A DNA stretch of 64,000 nt. Origin: Gammaproteobacteria bacterium (lineage in GTDB: Bacteria > Pseudomonadota > Gammaproteobacteria > Steroidobacterales > GCA-2729495). The stretch lies in the NCBI GenBank assembly GCA_015709695.1, contig CP054183.1:1414992-1478991 (forward strand). Direction: 5' to 3'. Both the position numbers and the translations under genes were made by a program. This document shows positions 53,763 through 61,588 of this stretch, piece after piece (position 1 is the stretch's first letter; each line of letters opens with the position of its first letter). A model generated the notes under the pieces. That model was not told where the DNA came from and ran no database searches. It saw nothing but the letters and a program-made list of their open reading frames with translations.

Positions 53763-55276
53763 AGGTGCCAGACGTTGTTGGCGGTCCAGTACAGGACCAT
53801 GCCGGCGGGGAACGTGTAGAACAGCAGGAAGAAGGCCAGCGCCATCAGATACAGGTTGCGCCGCTGGCGCGCCTGCAGTTCGGCGTTCAGCGAGGCTTCC
53901 TGCTGGATGACGGCTGCGAGGATGCTCACGGCGGTCATGAGGAAAGGCAGCAGGTTCAGGTCGGAGCCGAAGAACGGCAGCGTGAAGGGCAGCTGCGCGA
54001 GGCGATCGGGCGCGGCGAGGTCGGCAATCCACAGGAAGCCCACGCCGTCGAGCGCGAAGTTGCCCGCCAGCATGTCGAAGGCGGCGATGAACATCGGCAC
54101 CTGGATGGCGAAGCCTGCGAGGCTCTTGAAGGTGTAGAGCGGGTGCACGCCCTCCTCGCGGTAGGCCTGCAGCGTCAGCTTGTGCGCTTCTTCGCCGCGG
54201 AAACGGCGGCGGATCTCGGCCAGCCTCGGCTGCAACCGGCTCTGCGCGCGGTTGACCTCCGCCTGCCAGCGGTCGGCGATGTGGGTCAGCGGATAGAGGA
54301 TCAGCTTCACCGCCAGCGAGAGCAGCACGATCGCCAGGCCTTCGCTGCCGACGCGGCTGGAGATGGCGCCCAGCAGGAAAAGCAGGCCCAGGCACAGCCA
54401 GCGCAGCGGCTCCCACAGCGCGGCGAACAGCGTCCCGGTCAGCTCCGCGGAAACCACGCGCAGGGACTTCCATTCCACCGGCCCGGCGTAGACCGTGAGG
54501 TCGAGCTGGCCATCGGGCGCGCGCCACACCAGCTCGTGCCGGTTGGGGGCCAGCGTGCGCAGCAGCAGCGGCAGTTCGGTCGCCGGCTGGACGAGCCAGG
54601 CCCAGAAACGCGATCGCAGGCCGGTCCAGGCCGCGCGGCTGGCGGTGAGGCCGGCGACGACACCGCTTTCCTCAGGGCCGATGCCGTGCTGGCCATCGGC
54701 GTCGATGCGGACGGCATCGACGGTGGAAAACGCGGCGCCGAAGCCGGGCAGCGGAGGAGGCACGAAGCGCGCGCCGCTCGTCAGCTGCAAGCCGGTTCCG
54801 GGCGGCAGCTGCAGGGTCATGCGCAGCACATGGCTGTGCCGCGACAGCTCGTAGCGCTGCACGCGGCTCGTCCCACCGGCCTCCTCCACCGGGCGCAGCT
54901 CGGCGACGAGGGCCTCGGGGGTTTCGTGGACCGTCGCGGTGTAGAGCGTGGAAGCCATGGCGTCGGCGGTGGCGGCATCGTCCGCCTGCCAGCGGATGGC
55001 GCCATCGTCCGGCGCCACCAGCACCTGGCGTGGCACGTCCGGGTCGTTGCAGGGGCCGGCGCAGCTCAGCCAGCGTAGCGGCAGGCCACCGTGAGTACTG
55101 ATCGCGACTTCGACGGAGGCCGACTGCAACAGCACCTCTTCGCCCGGCTCGACTTCAGCCGCGAGCGAAGGCCCGGCGAGGATTAGCCACACAAGCCCGA
55201 AACACCCGAAATGCCCGGCCTGACACCGAAGCCACGCAAGCCCGAAAAGCCCGACCTGGCACCCGAACGAATGCAT
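53729..55276 (-). CDS. YidC/Oxa1-family insertase paralogue
   Basis: A 515-residue YidC-like protein: signal segment (residues 1-40), a periplasmic beta domain (about 45-290) and a C-terminal insertase core. The core shows VLLSLAVKLILYPLT (the conserved TM arginine is lysine here), YREEGVHPLYTFKSLAGFAIQVPMF-type TM3 loop, and FFLLFYTFPAGMVLYWTANN, the last YidC helix. E. coli YidC is 548 residues. Gene order (no rnpA or trmE beside it) marks it as an extra paralogue, and the TGATG overlap with the membrane sulfatase gene ties it to the phosphonate operon. Its N-terminus is encoded by a dispersed DNA repeat. Confidence 0.88.
   Translation of the reverse strand: MHSFGCQVGLFGLAWLRCQAGHFGCFGLVWLILAGPSLAAEVEPGEEVLLQSASVEVAISTHGGLPLRWLSCAGPCNDPDVPRQVLVAPDDGAIRWQADDAATADAMASTLYTATVHETPEALVAELRPVEEAGGTSRVQRYELSRHSHVLRMTLQLPPGTGLQLTSGARFVPPPLPGFGAAFSTVDAVRIDADGQHGIGPEESGVVAGLTASRAAWTGLRSRFWAWLVQPATELPLLLRTLAPNRHELVWRAPDGQLDLTVYAGPVEWKSLRVVSAELTGTLFAALWEPLRWLCLGLLFLLGAISSRVGSEGLAIVLLSLAVKLILYPLTHIADRWQAEVNRAQSRLQPRLAEIRRRFRGEEAHKLTLQAYREEGVHPLYTFKSLAGFAIQVPMFIAAFDMLAGNFALDGVGFLWIADLAAPDRLAQLPFTLPFFGSDLNLLPFLMTAVSILAAVIQQEASLNAELQARQRRNLYLMALAFFLLFYTFPAGMVLYWTANNVWHLIKVLLMRRFA
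55191..55267 (-). repeat. Dispersed repeat inside the start of the yidC-like gene
   Basis: Read on the minus strand, GGTGCCAGGTCGGGC... TTCGGGCTTG appears twice in degenerate form within codons 4-29. It belongs to the same family as the repeats at 45.8 and 53.5 kb and encodes a Gly/Leu/Phe-rich hydrophobic stretch. Confidence 0.8.
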
Positions 55277-57072
55277 CAGCGGTAGAAGCGGCGCATGTCG
55301 CGCAGGGCGGCGGCGACGATGGCGGGGTCGAAGCGGGCGCCGGGGATGGGGCGGTAGTCGGGGCCGAGGACTTCGACGTAGCCACCGGGGTGGGTGACGA
55401 TGGCACGGCCGGGCTCGACGATGGCGTGGGAGTTGTAGCTGCCGGCGATGATCCAGGGCCAGTCCTGGCCGGCGAACAGGTCGCGGCCGAGGGCGTAGTC
55501 GGCGGAATCGTTGCTGCAGCCGAAGGCATCCTTCAGCAGCGTCACCGGCAGGTCGTAGTGCGAGCTGCGGTGGTGGTACACGGCGGGCGCGCGGCCGGGC
55601 CAGTGCATGAGCAGCGTCGCGCGCAGCTGCGCCGGGCTGTAGTCGCTGGCATGGCCGAGGTAGCCGAGGCCGTTGTCGTCGAACTCGTAGCCGTGGTCGC
55701 TGAGGATGATCACCACCGTATCGTCCAGCAGCTGCCGCGCCCGCAGGTCCCGCAGCACGCGGCCGACCTCGCCGTCCACCATCCGCGCCGAGCGGCGGTA
55801 CTGGCGCCAGGCGGTCTGCACCTCCGGGGTGGCGGCGAAGCGCCCGTCCATCGGCAGCGGGCCCGCATCGGCCGGCATCTCGCCCATCGGCGGGTCGTAA
55901 TAGAGGAAGCCGAAGAACGGCTGCTTGCGGTCATGCTGGGCGAGCCAGGCGAGCCAGTCGTCGGTGACGGCGCGGTTGCGCCCGACGGCGGAGACCCCGG
56001 GCGTCTCGCCGCCGAGCCCGGGCAGGCCGGCGAACACGGTGCGCCCGATGTCGGTGGGCGAGAGGAACCCCGGCGCCGCGAACAGCCCGAGCTGGTAGCC
56101 GCGCCGGCGCAGCTCCTGCATCAGCACCGGCGGCTGCTGCACGCCGTAGAAGGCATCGAGGTAGGTGCTCGGCAGGCCGTAGAACATGGAGAAGATGCCG
56201 GCCCGCGAGGAGTTGCCGCCGCTCCAGTGGTTGGCGAAATCCAGCCCCGCCGCGCGGAAGCCTGCCAGCTCCGGCGTCAGCGCCGGGTCGATGGCGTCTG
56301 GGCGCAGCGCATCGACGATGATCCAGACGATGTTGGGCGTGGTGCCCGCCGGCGCGGCGCACTGCAGGGGATGCAGCGGGTACTGCAGCTGCCCGGCGCC
56401 CTCTGCGCCCACGCGCTGCAGCTGGATCTGCCGGTCCACCTGCGCCTGGCTGACCAGGCCGAGGCGCACCAGCCTGCGCTTGGCATGGATCGGGAAGTAG
56501 GCCGGCAGGTAGCGGGTCAGCTGCGTGACCGGAAGATGGCCGATGGCATCGGCCCAGATGTGGATGCCCTGCCCGCCCAGCCAGGCCGCGACCAGGCCCA
56601 GCGCCAGCCAGCGCCCGCCCCGCGAGGGCCGGGCCTCGACCCAGCCGCGCACGCTGCGGGCGAGCAGCGCCTCGAATACCAGCGCCAGCAGGCCGATGAT
56701 GCCCACCATCACCCAGGTGGCCGGCTCGAACAGCATCGCGGTGAGCAGCGTCAGGTGATAGCGCTGGCTGGCGAAGACATTGCCGTCCACCACCAGCAGC
56801 GTCGCCAGCGCCGCGGCCAGCAGCACCGCGAGGCCGGTCACCAGCGGGCGCAGGGGCAGCAGCAGGCACAGCGGCACCAGCAGCAGGATCGCCGGCAGCG
56901 CCGCCAGCAGCGCGAACTGGCCGACGTAGGCGAGCAGCGCGTAGACCAGGCCCAGCGTATCGGCCTGCCAGGGCACCAGCAGCAGGTAGCGCAGGCCGAG
57001 CAGCCCGTAGAGCGCGGCGTTGGCGGCGACGAACCAGCCGATCCAGCGCAGCAGGCGGCGGCGGCTCTCCAT
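55276..57072 (-). CDS. YejM/PbgA-like membrane protein (DUF3413 + sulfatase fold)
   Basis: A 598-residue inner-membrane protein, close to E. coli YejM (586). Five transmembrane helices (residues 10-190, DUF3413-like, with WFVAANAALYGLLG) precede a periplasmic alkaline-phosphatase/sulfatase domain with NIVWIIVDALRPDAID, HWSGGNSSRAGIFSMFYGLP and IILSDHGYEFDDNGLGYLG. Metal and nucleophile-type residues are visible (D in VDALR, Ser in GGNSSR, DH). YejM regulates LPS synthesis; related sulfatase-fold proteins transfer phosphoethanolamine. Here it could transfer or control the phosphonate group. Starts immediately after the preceding stop (TGAATG). Confidence 0.87.
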   Translation of the reverse strand: MESRRRLLRWIGWFVAANAALYGLLGLRYLLLVPWQADTLGLVYALLAYVGQFALLAALPAILLLVPLCLLLPLRPLVTGLAVLLAAALATLLVVDGNVFASQRYHLTLLTAMLFEPATWVMVGIIGLLALVFEALLARSVRGWVEARPSRGGRWLALGLVAAWLGGQGIHIWADAIGHLPVTQLTRYLPAYFPIHAKRRLVRLGLVSQAQVDRQIQLQRVGAEGAGQLQYPLHPLQCAAPAGTTPNIVWIIVDALRPDAIDPALTPELAGFRAAGLDFANHWSGGNSSRAGIFSMFYGLPSTYLDAFYGVQQPPVLMQELRRRGYQLGLFAAPGFLSPTDIGRTVFAGLPGLGGETPGVSAVGRNRAVTDDWLAWLAQHDRKQPFFGFLYYDPPMGEMPADAGPLPMDGRFAATPEVQTAWRQYRRSARMVDGEVGRVLRDLRARQLLDDTVVIILSDHGYEFDDNGLGYLGHASDYSPAQLRATLLMHWPGRAPAVYHHRSSHYDLPVTLLKDAFGCSNDSADYALGRDLFAGQDWPWIIAGSYNSHAIVEPGRAIVTHPGGYVEVLGPDYRPIPGARFDPAIVAAALRDMRRFYR

Positions 57073-58239
57073 TCAGCGATGCGCCGCGGGTGCGGCCGCG
57101 GCGATCTCCGCGGCGATGGCGGCCACCGCCTCGGCGCCGGCACGACCGCTGCTGCCGACATTGCACATGTAGTCGCGGCGCAGGGCCGCGGCGTTGTCGC
57201 GCGCCCGGGCGGGATCGCGCGCCAGCCGGCGGATCAGCTCCGGCGCCTCGGCCAGCCGCTGCGGCGGCAGCAGCGCACCGAGCTTCTCGCGCACCAGCGA
57301 TTCGAACGGCTCGATGCCCAGCTCCTGCCAGCTGCTGTTGCGGCTCTTCGGCGGCAGGTCGATGTAGAGCACCGGCTTCTCCAGACCCATGCCGTAGTCC
57401 TGCCCGGCGCCGGACCAGTCGGTGATCATGACGTGCGAGTCGAACAGCGAGTCGCTCTCGCCCATCTGCTCGACGAGGCGGAAGCGCGGGTTGGCGCCGT
57501 GGCGCGCGCTGATGCGGTCGATGACCTGAGGGGTCTGCCACCGGGTCTGGAAGTGCGGGCGCAGCGTCAGGCGGAACCCTGCGTCGAGGAGGATATCGGC
57601 CAGCTCCAGCCCGCAGGTATTGAGGATGGTCTGTTCGCCCCAGGACGGGGCCAGCAGCACGTGGATGTCCGCGTCGGTCGCCACCGGCGGCGGTTCGCGC
57701 CGCTGCGCCAGCAACTGCTCGATGCGGTGGTAGCCGTGCGGCACGAGGCGCTTGGCCGGCAGCTGGTGCAGCTGCTCGCGACGGCGGATCTCCCGCGCCT
57801 GGTGCGGGCCGGCATGGAGGATGGTGTCGTAGTGGTCGAAGGAGTTGGCGTGATCGGCCATGTGGGTGCTGATCAGCGAGTGGAACATGTAGACGTAGTG
57901 CACCGGATGCATCGAGCGCTTGAGGTCGAAGTTGCCGAGGTCCAGCAGCTGGGTCAGCAGCACGTCGGCCTGCAGGAACTGGAAGAACCAGATGCGCACC
58001 AGGCCCTTGCCGATGCAGAAGCCGGCGATGCGCGGATCAGCCTGGTGCAGCCCGGGGTCGGCCGGGTCGGAGCTGACGTAGCAGATGGATTCGCCCAGCA
58101 CGCCGGTGAGGTGCGCGACGATCGGCTGGAAGTGGTGCCAGTCCTGGCCGCTCTCCGAGTACAGGACGATGCGCCGCGCGCTGCGCGGCTGGCGGCCGAA
58201 GCGCCGGTACTCGCGCCACTCGCGCAGCAGGCCCGCCAT
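57073..58239 (-). CDS. CDP-glycerol glycerophosphotransferase-like enzyme
   Basis: A 388-residue GT-B-type protein resembling the TagF/TarF family. Motifs: LYSESGQDWHHFQPIVAHL near the N-terminus, YVYMFHSLISTHM, LLAPSWGEQTI, LRPHFQTRWQ and the nucleotide-binding MITDWSGAGQDYG. Those enzymes transfer polyol phosphate from a CDP carrier to a polymer. With a CMP-phosphonate-forming cluster beside it, it is the best candidate for the transferase that attaches aminoethylphosphonate to its acceptor. The ATG at 58239 overlaps the small membrane-protein stop. Confidence 0.8.
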   Translation of the reverse strand: MAGLLREWREYRRFGRQPRSARRIVLYSESGQDWHHFQPIVAHLTGVLGESICYVSSDPADPGLHQADPRIAGFCIGKGLVRIWFFQFLQADVLLTQLLDLGNFDLKRSMHPVHYVYMFHSLISTHMADHANSFDHYDTILHAGPHQAREIRRREQLHQLPAKRLVPHGYHRIEQLLAQRREPPPVATDADIHVLLAPSWGEQTILNTCGLELADILLDAGFRLTLRPHFQTRWQTPQVIDRISARHGANPRFRLVEQMGESDSLFDSHVMITDWSGAGQDYGMGLEKPVLYIDLPPKSRNSSWQELGIEPFESLVREKLGALLPPQRLAEAPELIRRLARDPARARDNAAALRRDYMCNVGSSGRAGAEAVAAIAAEIAAAAPAAHR

Positions 58240-58508
58240 CAGTCGGCGGACGCGGGCGGTTCCCCCGGCTCGGCTTTCGCCGGCTGCCCGGGCGCCGGCC
58301 CGGGGCGGGCGGCATCGCGGCGAAACAGGCCCTTGATCTTGTACCAGAAGGTCTTCACCGCCAGCGCCGCGGTGGCGAACACGCCGACGATGGCCGAGAG
58401 GATCATGCTGCCGGTGCTGGGGTCGAGGTACGCCCAGGCCTCCGGCGCCACCATCGCCAGCGATATCAATAGATAGGGGGCAAGGCCCCTGGCACCTGTC
58501 ATCCTCAT
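58239..58508 (-). CDS. Small membrane protein, 89 residues
   Basis: One signal-like hydrophobic stretch (residues 10-27) and a second helix (YLDPSTGSMILSAIVGVFAT, then AALAVKTFWYKIKGLFRR), followed by a disordered Pro/Ala/Glu tail. Short proteins with LDPGTGSM-type helices and a basic cytoplasmic edge recur in polysaccharide and phosphonate loci; function unknown. The ATG follows GAGGAGAGCTGCG. Overlaps the CDP-glycerol-transferase-like gene by ATGA. Confidence 0.75.
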   Translation of the reverse strand: MRMTGARGLAPYLLISLAMVAPEAWAYLDPSTGSMILSAIVGVFATAALAVKTFWYKIKGLFRRDAARPGPAPGQPAKAEPGEPPASAD

Positions 58509-58560
58509 CGCAGCTCTCCTCGGCCGGCGCGGGCACCCGGCGCCCGGCGGCTGTTTAGCA

Positions 58561-59343
58561 TCAATGCGTGCACGGCGCAATGCCGCGACCGGCCCCGGCA
58601 TCCAGCGCGGCGATGCGCGCATGGAGGCCGGCCCGCGCCCGCCGCAGCTGTGCCGGGTCGTCGATTTCGCCCCAGAGCAGGTCCGGCACCAGCGGGCAGG
58701 CGATGGGGCGCTCGCGCGCGGCGGCAACCAGGCAGTCGGTCTCGTAGTCGAATTTCAGCGAGCGGCCGAAGGCCTGCGCGGCGATGTCCTGCATCAGCGC
58801 GAACAGCCCGGCCGAGATCAGCGAGATGCCCACCAGCTCGCCGCTGACCGCGGCGCCGAGGCGGCTGCGGTCCTTGGACATGGCGCGCAGCAGCCCGCCC
58901 GGCGCCTCGACATACACCTCGTCGCCGGCCCCGGTCGGCCCGGAGAGCAGGATGGCATCGGCCGCCGGCTGCGCCAGCAGCACCTGCAGCGCGCGCGGCT
59001 CGTAGATGAGATCGGATTCCAGCAGCAGGAACGGTCCCTGCACGGCCTCGCGCGCGCAATAGAGCGAGTACATGCTGCCCGAGCGGGCGAAGTCGGCGTT
59101 GTGGACGGTGCGCACGCGGTCCGCGTAGTCCCGCGCCAGCGCCTCGTAGTGGCCGGCGCAGTAGCCGGTGACGATCACCACGTCGTCGATGCCCTGCGCC
59201 AGCAGCCGCAGGATCGATTCCTCGACGATGGGCCGCTCGCCCAGGCGCAGGAAGCCCTTCGGGTAGCCGTCGACCTCGGCCCGCAGCCGCTGGCCCTGGC
59301 CCGCCGCGAGGATGACGGCGCTGCGGATCGCCGCGCCGCTCAC
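58561..59343 (-). CDS. Nucleotidyltransferase, LicC/AEP cytidylyltransferase-like
   Basis: A 260-residue NTP transferase with the intact signature AVILAAGQGQRLRAEVDGYPKGFL (residues 9-32, read in parts), YCAGHYEAL, HNADFARSGSMYSLY and a metal-binding ESDLIYEPRAL. It resembles phosphocholine cytidylyltransferases (LicC) and the AEP cytidylyltransferase PntC. The likely reaction is CTP + 2-aminoethylphosphonate to CMP-AEP. The GTG at 59343 overlaps the phnW stop (GTGA). Confidence 0.85.
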   Translation of the reverse strand: MSGAAIRSAVILAAGQGQRLRAEVDGYPKGFLRLGERPIVEESILRLLAQGIDDVVIVTGYCAGHYEALARDYADRVRTVHNADFARSGSMYSLYCAREAVQGPFLLLESDLIYEPRALQVLLAQPAADAILLSGPTGAGDEVYVEAPGGLLRAMSKDRSRLGAAVSGELVGISLISAGLFALMQDIAAQAFGRSLKFDYETDCLVAAARERPIACPLVPDLLWGEIDDPAQLRRARAGLHARIAALDAGAGRGIAPCTH

Positions 59344-60434
59344 CGGCCCCGCCCGCGCAGCACGGCGCGCAGCGCCCGGCACAGACGCTCGAGGTCGGCC
59401 GCGGTGATGTCGCCCATGTGGGCGATGCGGAAGATGTCCGGCGCGAGGCGGCCCTGCCCCGCATAGATGATGAAGCCGCGGCGCTTCAGCGCATCGTGCA
59501 GGCCGCGGTAGTCGAGGCCGCGCGGCAGGCGGTAGGCGTGGAGCACGCTGCTCGCCTCGCCCTCCGGCAGCAGGCGGCGCGCACCGAGCGGCGCCAGCGT
59601 CGTCGCCACGCGCAGCGCCCGCTCGCGGTAGCGCGCCAGCCGTCCGCGCCAGCCGCCCTGCTCCGCGTGCTCCTCCAGCGCCGCATCCAGGGCGAAGGCC
59701 ACCTGCACCGCCTGGGTGAAGGGCGAGTAGCCGTCCGTGTGCTGGGCGGCATGGTAGGCATGCAGGTCGAGGTAGACGCCGCCGGCGGCGGCCGGGCGCT
59801 GCCACAGCTCGCGCCGCGCCAGCACGAAGGACAGGCCGGGCGCGCCGTGCAGGCACTTGTTGGCGGTGGCCGCCACCGCTGCCAGGTTCCAGTCGCGCCC
59901 GGCGATGCGCTCGGCGCCGAAGCTGCTGACACCGTCGAGCAGCAGCTGCACGCCCCAGGCGCGGCAGCTGCGGCCGATCATCTCCAGATCGTTGAGCCTG
60001 CCGGTAGTGGTCTCGTGGTGCACCACGGCCACGTGGCTGATGGCCGGATCCCGTGCCAGCGCGGCCTCCAGCCGCGGGATGCTGACCGGCTCCAGCCAAT
60101 CATGCGCCAGCACCTGGTGCGGGCGCCCCTGCGCGGCGAGCATGCGTGCCATGCGCTCGCCGTACACGCCGTTGGCGAGCACCAGCGTGCTGCGCTCGCG
60201 GGGCGCGAAACTCGCCAGCATCCCCTCCACCGCCGCCGTGCCCGAGCCGGTGAGCAGCACCGCCTCGTAGTCCCCCGCCAGCTCCTCGTGGACGGCGGCC
60301 AGCCGCGCATCGATGCGGCGCACCAGGGCGGCGAACTCCGGCTCGCGGTGGCACCAGTCGCCGCGGCCGAGCGCGGCGCGCACGCGCCGCGTCAGGGTCA
60401 CGGGGCCGGGATTGAGCAGGATGGTGCGCATCAT
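59340..60434 (-). CDS. phnW: 2-Aminoethylphosphonate-pyruvate transaminase
   Basis: PLP-dependent class V aminotransferase, 364 residues. N-terminus ILLNPGPVTLTRRVRAAL is diagnostic, followed by LLTGSGTAAVEGMLAS, HHETTTGRLND, LDGVSSFGAERI and the Schiff-base lysine in ATANKCLHGAPG. Run in the biosynthetic direction it converts phosphonoacetaldehyde to 2-aminoethylphosphonate. The neighbouring PEP mutase and decarboxylase, and the absence of phnX, indicate biosynthesis rather than degradation. Confidence 0.94.
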   Translation of the reverse strand: MMRTILLNPGPVTLTRRVRAALGRGDWCHREPEFAALVRRIDARLAAVHEELAGDYEAVLLTGSGTAAVEGMLASFAPRERSTLVLANGVYGERMARMLAAQGRPHQVLAHDWLEPVSIPRLEAALARDPAISHVAVVHHETTTGRLNDLEMIGRSCRAWGVQLLLDGVSSFGAERIAGRDWNLAAVAATANKCLHGAPGLSFVLARRELWQRPAAAGGVYLDLHAYHAAQHTDGYSPFTQAVQVAFALDAALEEHAEQGGWRGRLARYRERALRVATTLAPLGARRLLPEGEASSVLHAYRLPRGLDYRGLHDALKRRGFIIYAGQGRLAPDIFRIAHMGDITAADLERLCRALRAVLRGRGR

Positions 60435-61588
60435 GCCGACGACAGGGGCCGCGGACCGAGGTGGCGGCGCAGGCGGGCGGCGACCTCGGCGGGCGCGGTA
60501 TCCGGCCGCGGCAGGTCGGGCGCGACACCGGGGAGGGTCGGCACGTGCACCAGGCGCAGGCCGGCGGCACGCCAGTCGACATGCTCGCGCAGTTCGTCGG
60601 GGTCGTTGGCCACCGTCACCCGCGGGTAGCCGGCGGCGGCGGCGAGCGCGCAGAAGTCCACGTTGCGCGACACGGTCGCCTGGCCACCGGTGGATTCGTG
60701 CATGCCGTTGTCGAGCAGGACATGGAGGAGGTTCGGCGGCCTCTCGGTGCCGAGCGTGGCGAAGGCGCCGAGACGCATCAGCATCGCGCCATCGCCGTCG
60801 AGCACGACGATGCGCTTGTCCGGCCGGGCGATGGCCAGCCCCAGGCCGAAGCTCGAGGCGCAGCCCATCGAGCCGACCATGTAGAGCTGGCAGGGCCGGT
60901 CGTCCAGGGCCCAGAGCTCGCGGCCCGTGTAGCCGGTGGTGGCGATGACGATGTCGTCACCGCGCAGCGCCGTCTGCACCGCGCCCAGCATCCTGCGGCG
61001 ACTGGCGCGGGCGATGCGCTCGGAGCCCATCTCGCCGCCGTGACGGCGGCGCAGCGGCTCGGGGGTGCGCGCCTCGAGCTCCGTGGGCGCGACCGCGCCC
61101 TTGCTCATGACCAGCGCGTAGGGGCGCTGCTCCCGCTGCATGTACTCGCAGGCGCGCTCGAGTGCCGGCACGATCGCCGCCTCCTCCGCCGGGAAGGGTG
61201 CCCAGGGGATGCCCATCAGCTCCAGCAGCTGCGGCGTGATGCGGCCCATCAGCTCGTGCTGTGGCTCGTCGGCGGCGCCGCCCGGCTCGCCGCGCCAGGT
61301 GACGATGACCAGCACCGGCAGGCGGAAGGTCCAGGTGAGCGAGGTCAGCGGATTGACGGCATTGCCGAGGCCGGAGTTCTGGAACATCACCACGCCCGGC
61401 AGGCCGCCGAGCTCGGCGCCGGCGGCCACCGCCACCGCATCGCCCTCGTTGACCGCACCCACGTAGCGCAGCCCGCGCGAGTTGATGACATGGTTGATGA
61501 ACGGCGTGAGATACGAACAGGGCACGCCGGTGTACAGGCCGAAGCCGCGGGCGCTCGCCGCCTCGATGAAGCTTGCAGCCTCGATCAC
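60431..61588 (-). CDS. ppd: Phosphonopyruvate decarboxylase
   Basis: ThDP enzyme of 385 residues that makes phosphonopyruvate synthesis irreversible. [16 protein letters not shown] and [12 protein letters not shown] belong to the PYR domain; [16 protein letters not shown] is the Ppd signature; the PP domain has [17 protein letters not shown] and [13 protein letters not shown]. The GTG at 61588 overlaps the PEP mutase stop (GTGA). Confidence 0.94.
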   Translation of the reverse strand: MIEAASFIEAASARGFGLYTGVPCSYLTPFINHVINSRGLRYVGAVNEGDAVAVAAGAELGGLPGVVMFQNSGLGNAVNPLTSLTWTFRLPVLVIVTWRGEPGGAADEPQHELMGRITPQLLELMGIPWAPFPAEEAAIVPALERACEYMQREQRPYALVMSKGAVAPTELEARTPEPLRRRHGGEMGSERIARASRRRMLGAVQTALRGDDIVIATTGYTGRELWALDDRPCQLYMVGSMGCASSFGLGLAIARPDKRIVVLDGDGAMLMRLGAFATLGTERPPNLLHVLLDNGMHESTGGQATVSRNVDFCALAAAAGYPRVTVANDPDELREHVDWRAAGLRLVHVPTLPGVAPDLPRPDTAPAEVAARLRRHLGPRPLSSA

